A stretch of 64,000 nucleotides of DNA from Rotaria socialis (lineage: Eukaryota; Rotifera; Eurotatoria; Philodinida; Philodinidae): assembly GCA_905331475.1 (NCBI GenBank), contig CAJNYU010003733.1, positions 124,001-188,000 of the forward strand, written 5' to 3'. Both the position numbers and the translations under genes were made by a program. This document shows, in pieces, positions 37,439 to 49,398 of this stretch. Under the pieces are notes generated by a model. The model was not told the origin of the DNA. It ran no database searches and saw only the letters and a list, made by a program, of their open reading frames with translations. Position 1 is the first letter of the stretch; every line of letters starts with the position of its first letter.

Positions 37439-38315
37439 ATGCCTCAACATGCACAGGAATACTACAGAAAACAACAAAATTTCAATGATAGATTTCCTCT
37501 ATCAATTGTAGCTATATTGGCTGTTATTCAAATGTTAACTACATTTAGTATAATAGGTCTTGAAATTGGACATATTCTATATAATGTTCGTTTAACAAAC
37601 TTATTTGTTGGATTTTGGGCATCATTACCATTTACTATTTTGTGGATTTCAACGTTTGCTAATGGTATGTTTTATTTTTTCATAAGAAAATATAGCTAGA
37701 TTTATCTCATCATTTTTCTATATGCTAGTATGTTGCTGTCGCCGAAGAAGTTGTGCAACACATACTCTTGTAGAAAATTGTATTTCATTTATTTTTGCGT
37801 TCATTCTAATTGGCATCAATGCTGCGTTTCTTCGACGGCCGAATTCTTGTTTTTTCACTGAACGAGTATGTGCAAATTTATATCAATTGAATTATGATGT
37901 TGAAAATTTCGACTGTGTTCTTGACGATAACTCATCTCATTGCAGAAATGCTCGTTTAACATTAATTAAAGCTCAATTGGCTTCTGGTGTTATAATGGCA
38001 GTCACATGTTTTCTATATTTCATTTTATATGGTATTACTATTGCCAAAGCATCAAGATCTACTCGACACCAAGCACCTACAGCAACAAATGCTGTTATGA
38101 CTCCGGTTTATCAACATAGAATGCAACCAACAATGCCTTATCCATATCAACATTTGACAAGTTCTCCTTATTCGTATCAACCATCAGCACCTCTCGGCGT
38201 GCCAGGTTATCAACAAACACCAGCACAATTTCCGTTAGGCATCACTAATATGAATTATTTACCACCACATCAAGAACCAAATATATATCCAAAAATTTCC
38301 AATGATAGATTTTAA
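37439..38315 (+). CDS. four-transmembrane protein with Pro/Tyr/Gln-rich tail
   Basis: Two exons, 37439-37664 and 37729-38315, join across a 64-bp intron (phase 1) into 270 residues. Four membrane segments are visible: SIVAILAVIQMLTTFSIIGL, a second from GFWASLPFTILWISTF, a third in SFIFAFILIGINAAF, and a fourth in GVIMAVTCFLYFILYGI. A Cys cluster (VCCCRRRSC) follows TM2, and a loop with four Cys (SCFFTERVC, FDCVLDD, HCR) lies between TM3 and TM4. The cytosolic tail is rich in Tyr, Pro and Gln with repeated Pro-Tyr units (PYPYQ, SPYSYQP, PGYQQTP), typical of WW/adaptor-binding tails. The topology resembles MARVEL or TM4-like families, but I cannot assign it. It converges on the thioredoxin gene with 61 bases between stops; AATAAA is at 38339-38344. 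Confidence 0.82.
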
Positions 38316-38376
38316 TCGAAGAAACTACGAATGAATACAATAAATGAAAAGAGAGAAAGGGTGTTTCTTGCTATGT

Positions 38377-40038
38377 TTATCGATTGAGTTGTTCAATCAT
38401 CTTTTGAATTCGATTTTCATCGGCAACTCCTGTAAATCGACTGATTTCTTTGCCATTCTTAATAGCCACCACTAAAAAACAACAAAAACAAAAGAGCAAT
38501 TTATATTTTATCTGCTTTGAAGTTCAATATTATTTTACGCAAGTTCTATCATATGTGTTGCCATCGCTTATGAAAACATTTCTTTCATAATAAACTAGTT
38601 GCTTTCAACTATATGTTTTCTAATTGACTTTGAATAACTCAATATTAATGACTATTATCATAATTTTGTTCATTTTTTTTCTCGATAGCGATGAATATAA
38701 CAGTTGAAGAGTGGCTACATCTGAATCATAAATCAATAGACTGCGTTTGATTCTTGTTTTTAATTATTGATTTCGTCTATCAATATTTATTTTCATTCAT
38801 TATTCAAATAGATATTATTAGTATCTACTTAAAAAAATGAAGTTATCATGTTGCCTTGTGTGGGTAAACTGATGACGCACATAAACATATGCGCACAATT
38901 TTTACGGATAGAAGAACAAATTGAATTTTAGAGAAAAGGTATGTAATGTTTTGGCTCATAATTGAACTATTATGATTAAATACAAAGTTGAGTTTAGCTA
39001 TATTACTTCAAATATCGTAGAGAAAGAATTCACTAAAATGGGTATTATTCTGAATTGTTCAAAATCAATTTTTGTTCGACCATATGGATTTTCGTATCTT
39101 TCACATGGATAATATGGATTTCACCTAAGTTGTCGAGATATTCGAATACTGTTCAGAATCTACTTTCTATGCATGGCAAAAAACTGAAGCTTTATGGCCT
39201 CGTTAAAAAGTTGTTTTCATTTGATAGAGTGATTCTATGAAGAGAATAATACCTAATTGATTTTTAGTTCAAAACGCGATATTTCTGATTCAATAAATGA
39301 ACGCTATAGTGAAACATTTGATTGTTTTTTTATCTAAACAAAAATTTCGATTTCGTTAAGGATAATAGAATGAAATCAATAGAAATCTATATTTCTGAAG
39401 AATTAAAGTTAACTATCTCAATCGAAAAACATGATTTCATCGCAATGTCTGAATCTTTTTTGTTTATCGCTTTTCTTTTTGTTTCCTATATAAAGTATTT
39501 CTTCTTCGAGATATTTCTTAGAGTCTAATTCTATCGTGATTAAACAGACCGATGACTAACCTGTTGGCACTGCTTGTACATTATATTTACTGCTTAATTC
39601 ACCCAAGTTATCAATGTCAACCTTAGCCAATTTGATTTGTTGATCACCAGATGCAGCTTCTACTTTTTTATTATGATTTGTAAGAACTTTTTCGAGGCGT
39701 GGCTCTATTTAATTTATCATATAAAATACAAAGTAAAAACAAAACCCAGAAAATATATTATTACCTAAAACTTTACATGGTCCACACCTAAAACAAATCA
39801 CGAGATTCTTTAAATTTTAGTTACAAATTTTAAATTTTGCTTCTTACCAAGTTGCATGAAAATCTACAATGAATGGTTTTTTACTATCAAGAACTTGTTT
39901 TTGAAAATCTCCATCATCTATAATATGGAACGCATGTGCCGATAAACGTAAAACTGATGTTTGAAATTGTCGACGACTGGTTATTGTCCATAATGTTTGT
40001 ACATTACGAATTGTGGTTTGTAAGCAACGAGCAGACAT
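38377..40038 (-). CDS. TXN2: mitochondrial thioredoxin
   Basis: Four exons, 40038-39848, 39787-39765, 39704-39561 and 38471-38377, join in frame to 150 residues. The N-terminus (MSARCLQTTIRNVQTLW...SRRQFQTSVLR) is Arg/Ser-rich without acids, as expected of a mitochondrial presequence. The fold follows: [20 protein letters not shown] with the redox-active CGPC, KVDIDNLGELSSKYNV, the cis-Pro in AVPTVVAIKNGKE and a C-terminal helix ending QLNR. The active-site Cys pair lies on a 23-bp microexon. Thioredoxin-2 reduces peroxiredoxin-3 and other matrix disulphides with thioredoxin reductase. Introns are 60, 60 and 1089 bp. Confidence 0.95.
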
Positions 40039-40320
40039 AGTGATTTGTTTTTATTCGATCTGAAAATGCAAAAATAATCCTTTTTTTTCTTGTTTACATA
40101 TGAAAAAAACATCTTCACTAGATAGAATATATTAAAAATAGACGCATACAAAAACATAAATTAATAAAACATATCACAGTAGTTTTTCGTTGATAAGAAA
40201 AATATTAACAGAAGAATCACATACGTATATATATATATATGAAAGAAAACAAAAGACCATCGAATTACAATTTAAAATGATCATCAAGATTTATAAATGA
40301 GAGAAAAAATATGTTTTTTT

Positions 40321-43300
40321 TCACATCGGGTTAATTAATCGATTTGAAAATGGAAGACGGACTGGAGTGGAATATTGTTGACTCATAGGAGGAATAGGAG
40401 ATCTATTGTCATTTAATGGATTGATTCTATAAGATTAAAAAGAAAATTTCAGAAAGGAAAAGAAAATAAAACGTACTTAGTCGTCGTATTATTGGATACA
40501 TATATCAATGGAGTGTTAAGCTAAAATCAGAAAATATTTTCTATTAAAAATTTTAAAAAAATCTTTTTTAACTACTTCATTGTTCATTGTGAACCACAGT
40601 GGGAGATCCAAAACATGCAATCGAGCATATTTAGCATTTTCTAATGCACGAAATACATTATTTATGGGAAAATTATAATGTTGAAGAATATAACGAACAA
40701 AGTCAAGCGTGTACAATGCTATTTCATTTGAATATCTCACATCAAATAATGAACTCAATTGTGCAAATATATCAAAATGAGACTCCTGTGTTATATGTAC
40801 ACAACTATATCTAATAGCCAAAGCCTTCGAAACAAAAAAAAACAACAACTATACTTTGTATGCGTATATCAAAAGAAAGATTCTTACATAACGTTCTATT
40901 GTATGAATATCAATATTCGCGTCAATCATTTTCAGTAAAGTATAAATGTTGAAATCAGGCACAAGAATTGTTTTTTGATAGCGAACAAAAACAATCGGCA
41001 TCAATTGTTGTTGTTCTTGATTATTAATGTTTTGTCGATTGTTATTGTTTGTTTCTATATTTACGTGAACAATTTTAACGTATACTTGTGGTGGTACCGA
41101 CGGAGATGACATTGTAGAACTACTTATACTTGTAGTCCGGGATTCTATAAGTGATTGTTGTAAATTTCTGAAGAGAAATAGTTAATTTTAAATAATTCTT
41201 CTTGGTTACTTACTCTCCAAGTCTATTATATAAAGCAACAACTGGATGAATTTGTGAACTATCATCACGCATGTAATGTTCATCTAACTGAAATGATGAA
41301 GATTCTTCAAAAAGTCTTTATTCAATCAATGCAAATTTAGGGATTATTTCGAAGTTTGAAACATCTTTTCTTCTGACTTCTAGAATTTCCGAAATTCTCC
41401 TTTTTAATTAGTCTGCTTTCATCTATAAATATTATCTGTTTGTTATTATCATTGACTGTTCCATTATGGTTAATTAATACTCATACTATTTTTGAGAGCA
41501 TATTTGAAAAATTTAACTTTTAGTACAATAGTAATATACAAGTTTATTTTTGAATTTTGAATTATTTCCGAAGAAAAAAAAGAAATAAACTCTACACTGA
41601 TAACTACTACTTTGTATTGAAATTTGATGATCTCATCTACTTTCCACTCAATAGCATAATAAGAAAGTGCAATTTTTTCACAGAAACTATAGTGTGACAT
41701 TCTTGACAATCGTTGTTAGCTACTATTGAGTAGCGATCAGTAAACTTTAGAAATAAATAAAAAACCTATTTCCTAAAAGTATAATAGCGGCTTGAACGTC
41801 GTTCTTTGGAAAAAAAAATGCTACATTATTATGAGCGGAATCTTTTTCCATCGTATATCGACTTTCTATGAAACCTTAAAAGTTACTTCGCATTGTGAAT
41901 TCGATAGACTGCAATCGAACTATGGAAATAATTACAAGAGAATCATAATATATTTCGAAGGAGTGATAAAAGTCTAATTGTAGTAGTGGAACTTTCTTAC
42001 TGGTCAACTGTCAGCAAATATGATATCGTTGCTTAGACTAATCAATCCGAATAATGAATATTATCGCTTACTTTATAAGTATTTGAACTTTTATCATCAA
42101 TATTTGTCATATTGGGAAAAGGTTTAGCCTTTTTTATATGCACCATATAATCATTAACACAAACATGCTGACCTGAATTAACAACAGATAAAGTTGCTTG
42201 AAAACAACCATTGGATTTATATGATAAAAGTTCTATTTCGGATGGTACTTGATCAAGAACAGCTAAAAATTGTTCTGTTGCATCTTCTGTCCATCCTAAT
42301 TGATCATTTTCATGATTTAATGGAAGTATATTAGCTAGACAGCATGTTATAGAGAAAACCAGATGCTGATGAAATTGGTCCGTAATATGTCTAAGACGAT
42401 GCAATGGTACATATTCTTCCCAGGTACCAAAATCCACATAAAATAAATTAACTGTATTATCGGATGAATCAAAATCAAGTATTTGTGAACGACTCCAAAG
42501 CTTCTCATTCTCTGATGAGTTCAAATTGGAACATATGACGCACAAGTTAATACGAATTTGTTCGGGTTTTACATAATATTGTTTATCATCCAGTTTATTA
42601 TAGAAATCATTAATTTCTCGTTGAAATTTATCAAATTCTAATGCATCTTCTTTTAGTTGAATAGTAAAACAATATGGATTTAATACAGATACTATTATAC
42701 ATTCAAGAGTATGTTTAAGAAGACTATTAGGAATATAGAGTTCATATGCGAATCTATTATGAACTATGTTGTGTCTATTGCTTTCAATATTTCTAATTGG
42801 TCTTCTTTGGGTTATGTTTTGGCAGAAAAGAATTTGTTCTGTTGCGCATGTGTTCGACTTCAAACAGTTTTTCGTTTGAGTAGGTATCGCTGGTATTTTA
42901 TGATGAGCTAAAATAAATATATGCTCATTGAATGAATCTTTTTACGAACCATTATATTGTACGTTAAGGTTTTTTTTATTAAATGAAGACTGAAACGATT
43001 TTCGATTTATCACCTTTTCTAATTAGATTGTATATTTTGTCGTTTTGAAGTTCTACTCATCATATGAAAAGAAATTGATTAGCTGTACTACTTACCAGAA
43101 TTATCTTTCGTCAATGAAATGTTTGTATTGAATTCAACATGAGATGATCGATTACCAAGTCTAGTGGAAAAGGATTTTCCTTTTAAAATAAAATTTTATT
43201 GAATAATATTAATTATTAATTCCTATTTTGTTACCCTTAATAAAATTCAGTGGAATATTTTTTTTAATATCACCGTTATTAACTTCATCATTTAAAATAT

Positions 43301-44547
43301 TACAAACAAGGGTATGACCATCATACAATTTATGTAGATTATTGGTGACATAAATAATCGGTATTAATTTTGATTGTGAAACAAATGCAATAGCATCTTG
43401 AGTTGCTTCAAATATAAGATGAATTGTTCCATTAAATCTATTTGATAATGAAAACATTTTTATTTCTTTAACTGGATGGAAACGATTAAAAAATTCTATC
43501 AATTCTCCATGTCTAGCATCGTATGGTAAACCGGAAACAACAACAACCATCCGATTATCTTGAATACTATCTCCTGTTAATGGTTGGCATCGACGACGTA
43601 TGCATCGAGGTTGAAATGAACTCAACTCAACTAAATTGGATTGTTTAGAGGATAAAACGCTAACTATTGTATCATAGTTATAACAGGATAATCTATTAGA
43701 ACGACTGAGCAATTCAATTCGTATCCAACCTTCGTTTTCATTTGCATATTTTGTTACAGTATAATCATTATTTAGATTATCATCGATTATATATGTTTCA
43801 ACTATAAATAAGAATATAAAAAAAAAGACGATGCAATCAAGATTTATTACGTAGCTATATAATAGTATTTGAATAGAATTTTAATTCCTAGTAGATCTAT
43901 TCGAAATATTCGTAAGACAAAACTATAGAGCTAGTAACCAAATATTTTATTCATCTAAAAACATTTTAGAATTTGTTTTTCAAACTTTTGTTCACATATA
44001 TATATTAAATTCTTTTTAAGACTACCGTTTTCTTTTGTGAACATCAGTGAAATCGGTGAAAAATTCGAAACAATCAAGATAGTACACATAGGCACTATAG
44101 AGTAAAGGATACTGAAAGATACTGCAGTAGTCATACCTACTGGTACTTTGATATAGAACTGCAGCGGATGATAAGAAACAAAATTAAAAATCTAGAAAAA
44201 TCCTGTGCAGACTCAAATTCCTTCATGAGAAGCTCGTTAAATTTGCTTCAAATTTTCTTGAAATCATTAAATTTTTTTCCATCAACTATTTATTAATATT
44301 AGAATCAAGAGAGGACTTTTTTTTTATGTTTCTGTACATAAAATAAATAATTCTTTAGTTCATAAACTAGAAAAATCATATGAATCACATCATGTTTCGG
44401 GTGAAAATACAAACATAAATTTGGAGATTTAAATATTAGAAAAACCTTCAAATCATATGAAGTTTCTTTTAAAGGATGATCTAGATATTCAACATGATAC
44501 TCACTATCTTGAACGAGCTTTGTATAAAATAAATCCATGTCAGCCAT
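40321..44547 (-). CDS. La-motif + RRM + extended Tudor domain protein
   Basis: Nine exons join in frame: 44547-44505, 43801-43235, 43179-43096, 42907-42072, 41287-41214, 41167-40888, 40824-40576, 40520-40477 and 40426-40321, giving 760 residues. Residues about 8-90 form a La motif (GWIRIELLSRSNRLS, IVSVL, IRRRCQPL), followed at 99-175 by an RRM of the La RRM1 type (MVVVVSGLPYDA, FNGTIHLIFE). Residues about 285-490 form an extended Tudor domain with the core LFYVDFGTWEEYVPLHRLRHI-type signature near 385-406. The C-terminal region has no assigned domain and ends in a Pro/Ser-rich tail. La proteins bind 3' oligoU of Pol III transcripts; eTudor domains bind dimethyl-arginine of Piwi proteins. The La motif lacks the Phe that stacks on the 3' U (Ser at 49). 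A germline small-RNA role is inferred, not shown. Confidence 0.85.
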
Positions 44548-47500
44548 GATGCAAAGCAACCTAGAAGAACAACATAGTTTTTGATTAATCAATGTCAATA
44601 AGAAATGTAAATATTGATTATTTATGTAGAAAAAAAAGTTCTTTACACTTAAAAAAATCAAAAAAAATCGATCTCAATCATGTGACAGTTTTCAGTTAGA
44701 TGCTAGTTTCAAAGCAAACAATTCAACTAATTATGATGATTCAATCCCACTTAAAATTTAGTAATAGTGAGAACAAGACATTGAATATAAAACTGCTATT
44801 GAGAATTGCATTATAACAGATTTTTTTACAACACAAATGTTAGTTTCATTGGATAGACATTTACCTCAAAAATACAAATACAGCTACAAGTACAAATACA
44901 GTACTGGATACAAAATAGGGAAGTTTCGTTAACCAATTGTGTGAAAACAATGGTGTATAATATAAGAAAGAGGGCGACACTATATAGTAGATCGAAAAGT
45001 AAAAAAATAGGAACTGAATGCCTTAATATTTACGCTAATTCAAAATACTATCTAAGAATAAAGTAAATCTACCTGAAATAGTGAGAACATGTAGAATATA
45101 TCAGTCAATACAAGCAGCAAAGTAATCTTGACTTTATATGATGCAACAGAACGAGTATTCATGTCAGTGCCAGTTGAGTCTTAACTTCGTCTGTACTAAT
45201 ATTTATTGAAATCTTCATGGTTTATATGAATTATGATCCTGGATATCGAATCGGTCAACATAAGAGCATCGTAAAAGAACTCATACGAAAGCCCAATTAT
45301 AGTGTGACGAGTGTTGTAAGTGAGTTGTAGTGGAATTTTTCAAAGACATAGCACTAAAGTCGATAGTTTGACGCACTGTTATCTTGAATATTCACAGAAA
45401 ATATTCAAATATTGTACACCTCTGCTCTCATTTTTACGAGTCCTACATAGGTCTCATAGAAGCAACGTAGAGCGCTAGAGAGAATCTTGTTTTCTCTTAC
45501 ATCCACACCTCACAGTCACACTTGCAAACTACGTTACACTGCTAAGATAGAAATCATTCTACTAAATACTAAAGTATCTAGCAATTAATAATTAAAAGAA
45601 ATAAAGATATTGTATTATAATTATGACAATGAGTTCGATTTAAACGTGCGTCGAAAATTTCATGAACGGAAATGCTCGGTCTTCCGACTTCACGATTATA
45701 TGTATAGTTTAGTGTTCATTTAACTAATTTAAAAATACATTGTTACTAATGTATATTTTACGTTATGAAAGAATAATTGAACTTAATTATTGATAAGCAT
45801 TTGATCGAATTTTATTAGTTTTGAACTAACGTTAAATATATAAAAGTATGGCTCGTCAATCCGCTGATAAATTCCTCGAGAATCTAAAATAATAAAAAGA
45901 AAATAGTGAGAAGTTTTTAAATGTCTTTTTCTATAGTATCAGGACTTTCGCTTACATCTAAAAACTAACTCTCGATTGGACATATAATTGAAATGATGAA
46001 GATCGCACTTAGATTGAATTCATTATTCATCAAACAGTTGATTCGATAATTCAATGGAGTGAAATAACTAATACAATAAATAAAAATGTATCAAAACGAA
46101 TCAAACATTAGATTAAATTCATGTTCTCAATAAAAAATTGCTGACATACTCTATTATTGGCAGGAAACTATGATGAAACTCTCGATTATCATCAACCGAC
46201 AATGAAAATCTTAGATACACTTTTGAAAGCATACGAAAGATGGTACGTACACTCAAAATTCTTAGATATATATATACTGTTGTCATTTGTCTCGATTATG
46301 AGTGTCCCTCAACAGTCATGGAACATCGAGCATTCGCCATTCACAGTAAATCAACTAAAAGAATACTGCAGACTTCTTCGATTTATTTCACTAGTTTTGA
46401 AGGCATTCGTAGGAGCGACCCTAGCCCGATAAGAGTTGTTCGTAGTAGTCCCATTGATTCCTGGTCTCTTCATTTGCAAAACGCGATTTTTACAATCACT
46501 GCATTTTATTCAAGTATTTTAGTATGATTATTTATGTTAGACGCATATGTGCAGTTATTTACATAGTTTTATTAGAACTATTTAATATTAACTGATAAAA
46601 AACTAAAAATTAAACGAATATTTGTTAATATTTTTGGTGGAAGCATACTTTCAAAAAAATATTAATAAATATTATACTCTAATCTATGCATAAGCAATGT
46701 ATCGAAAAAAATCATTTTATGGTACTTGTTTTATGCATTGACTAATTGGCTTGTATAGAAGGATAATAATTCATATTCCTTCAAGATGTTCAACCACTCA
46801 AGTATCAGATAGACACGTATTAAATCAAATCTCGATTCCTTCAGAAACAATCAGTCAAGTACTCGAAAACTCTGTTTTGAAATCAATTACAGAAAGCTTA
46901 AATCAATGTATCGAAGTGTCTATCAAGTAGTCATTTAGGATTTACGAGAAACCCTATATAACTGATCATCTGTTTATCCATGCTAATTGCAATAAATGAC
47001 GATAATTCGAACACAACACTTGCCTTCCATTAGTATGCATCAACTATTTTTGAATTTTTTCTTTTTTAATTGGTGATTGAATTTGATAAACTCTCCCAAA
47101 TGATTGACAGTACAAAAATAAAATATTTTTGCATTAAAACATCTATTTGTAACTTTGAATATTTGATATTGATAACATCATAGGTTTGAACTATTCTATT
47201 GTTCGATCTTGAATTCTCCTATTATCAAGTGAAAAAAAAATTCGACGGATAATAAAGATCTATTTTTCTTTTGTCAATTCTTTACGAGAAGGAACAATTT
47301 TATCATTCTTATAAGAACAGGATACTTAATTTGAAGTTTGATGAATTTTTTAATGAAAAGGAATTCCTACCCAGAAATATTTTGCCTCATGTATTGGAAT
47401 AAATTCATTAGCAAAACATTTTCTCTTAGAATGTTTGCGTTTCTTTTGTAGATATTCAAGTTTCTCTTCAATGCATTTAACATTCATTAATAATCACATA

Positions 47501-48366
47501 TGGCCGATTCAGTGACAGAGAGAATTGTCGATGTGTTTTTGCTTAGTCTTCCTTACAGAATAACAAAAATGCCCATGTTGTATAAAAGCAGGTTTCATTG
47601 ATAGACATCATTATTATTGCTAAGCTTCTTTTTCCGAAAAAGCTTTCCCCGAAGCTACTAAAAATATCCTAAGCTACATGAAATAGGGAATTATCCATCA
47701 TATTTTGGTTTTCAACGATGCATGAAATAATATCTATTATTTACCCTATCATATAAGACAGTTGAGACAGTAAAAATAAAATATAAATTAATATATTTAT
47801 ATATAATTGACTCGAGATCCTTGAGAACAATGCAATAGTCGGAAATAAAAAGAAACATTTCTCATCAGTTTCGTGTACTTGATAAGAAATCGATTTATCA
47901 TAATGTTAAGCTTAAGTATCGCTAATATACAAAATCTTTAGATTTTTAGGGCCAATCAATATTGTATGAGTTACCTAAATAAATAAATTTATGAAATTTA
48001 ACTCATTGTATCATAATGCAAACAAAGCGACTGGAAATGATTGTTCTGACAGTTCTAATATGCGAAAAGCTCCTATAGAGACACACACAAGCGGAACTAC
48101 ATCAATACTTATGCCTTTCTGAATAGAAAAACAATGTTAAAAGTAAAAGCGAAGAATAAAAATAATAAATAGTACTATTCATCCTCGATGTCTAAAAAGT
48201 TGATTTAGTGACGTTGTCATATATGGTAAACATCGTTTTCTCTTCTGCAGATAGGATTTTCCACCATAGAGAGTTGTAGTGTGAGAAAATATAAACAACT
48301 TGTAACACAGGTGAAAACAATGTCTTTATTATTATAGATCAAACAATAATTTCTTACATGTTTCAT
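44548..48366. other. gene-poor interval
   Basis: The interval contains the upstream region of the La-Tudor gene, a decayed TPR-like fragment at about 46157-46440 and a short hairpin at about 47621-47644 (AAGCTT...AAGCTT type). No intact gene is visible. Confidence 0.5.
46157..46440 (+). pseudogene. decayed kinesin-light-chain-type TPR fragment
   Basis: One frame reads GNYDETLDYHQPTMKILDTL, close to the KLC-type TPR consensus (GNYxxALxYxxKALxI), and stops resembling it within 30 codons. A second frame, shifted by one, then resembles a TPR helix (EHRAFAIHSKS) around 46320-46350. The alternation of frames, the loss of the surrounding repeats and the lack of splice partners indicate a relic. KLC-TPR genes are often multicopy in invertebrates. 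Assignment rests on a short match. Confidence 0.35.
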
Positions 48367-49398
48367 TTAACCCTTTCCAGCCGGCTCCCAGAAGCGACAT
48401 AGTTAAAACTCTTCGTCTGCACATATTTTCTTATCCTGCCATAGAGATAGCAAAAAACTATTTCTTAAAATTGAACGATGTTTCTATGTTGAATGGCTGT
48501 ATGTTGCCATTTGGCAACAGCCGACCGTAAAGGGTCAAAACTTTGACAAATTCATTTGCCGTTTTCGATCATCGAAGTTCGCTATTTTGCGCTCCTTTCA
48601 TTTAATTATTCAAGAAAAAGTGTAAAAATATATATGATGCACCTGCACAGTTTCTCCGCGATTCAAATCGACTTTTGTACGAAAAATTTGACATACGTTG
48701 AACTTAAGAAGACAGTAGATGTAAGGGTTTTTGCGTTAGTTGGCATCAGGATAGGTATTCTTGTAGATCTTTTATTTCTCTACATCCGTGCCGATACGCA
48801 AATTAAATATCCATTTTCATACCAGTTATTGAGAGCTACAATACTATCATGCTGACGTTTTTTTGAATAGAAAATTCCATTGAAAGCTAGGAAAAGCTAT
48901 GTAAATGTACCAGATATGTTTTGTATGCTTTGTTCTTGTATGAATAAATGAAAAAAAGCAAAATAGCGAATACCGATGGTCGAAAACGAAAAATGATTTT
49001 TCAAAAATTTTGACCCCTCACGGCCAGCTGTTGCCATTTGGCAACATCCATACCTCCTCTTATTGTCAGTACTCATTGAATCATCTCTTTGAGTGATACA
49101 ATATACAATAGATCAAGGAGGGGAAATTTACCACTAGTGACCTGTGGGATTGAATGATTGAGAGTGCCATAAGAACATCTATTATGATTCAGTTGTTCTT
49201 TAGGAGTATTCAGGAGGACTCCGGCAATTTTCTCAGCTGAACGTTTTTGTTTTGTTTCATGGGCTATGACTGTGTTCTAAAATATCTTGTAGTAATTATT
49301 GAATTGTTGATTCACTGTCTATCCACAGTATAGCTAGACCTTTCTTAAAATATCGGCACGATGCTGCCAAATGACAACATCCGACCGTAAAGGGTTAA
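48367..49398. mobile_element. TTAA-flanked non-autonomous element (piggyBac-like ends)
   Basis: The stretch begins TTAA|CCCTTTCC (TTAA 48367-48370) and ends CCGTAAAGGG|TTAA (TTAA 49395-49398). A TTAA target duplication with CCC...GGG termini is the hallmark of piggyBac-type transposons. The motif CCGTAAAGGG also occurs internally at about 48525-48534, and its diverged complement at about 49013-49022, next to a TTGCCA-TT-TGGCAA palindrome. No transposase is encoded, so any movement would need a copy elsewhere. The internal copies suggest either one complex element or two small ones (48371-48534 and about 49013-49394) around a spacer. Confidence 0.7.
48501..49047. repeat. 547-bp foldback with long inverted arms
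   Basis: Arms of roughly 120-165 bases, starting at 48501 and ending at 49047, are inverted copies of each other at an estimated 70-85 percent identity. They share in order the ATGTTGCC palindrome, the CCGTAAAGGGTCAAAA block, GTTTTCGA-CATCG, and TTCGCTATTTTGC. About 220 bases separate the arms. The plus-strand open frame at 48556-48855 lies within this structure and is not a gene. Confidence 0.75.

Noticed and set aside
48556..48855. 99-codon open frame on the plus strand
   Set aside because: It is contained in the 547-bp foldback element and its first half is part of an inverted arm, so it is a by-product of the repeat.
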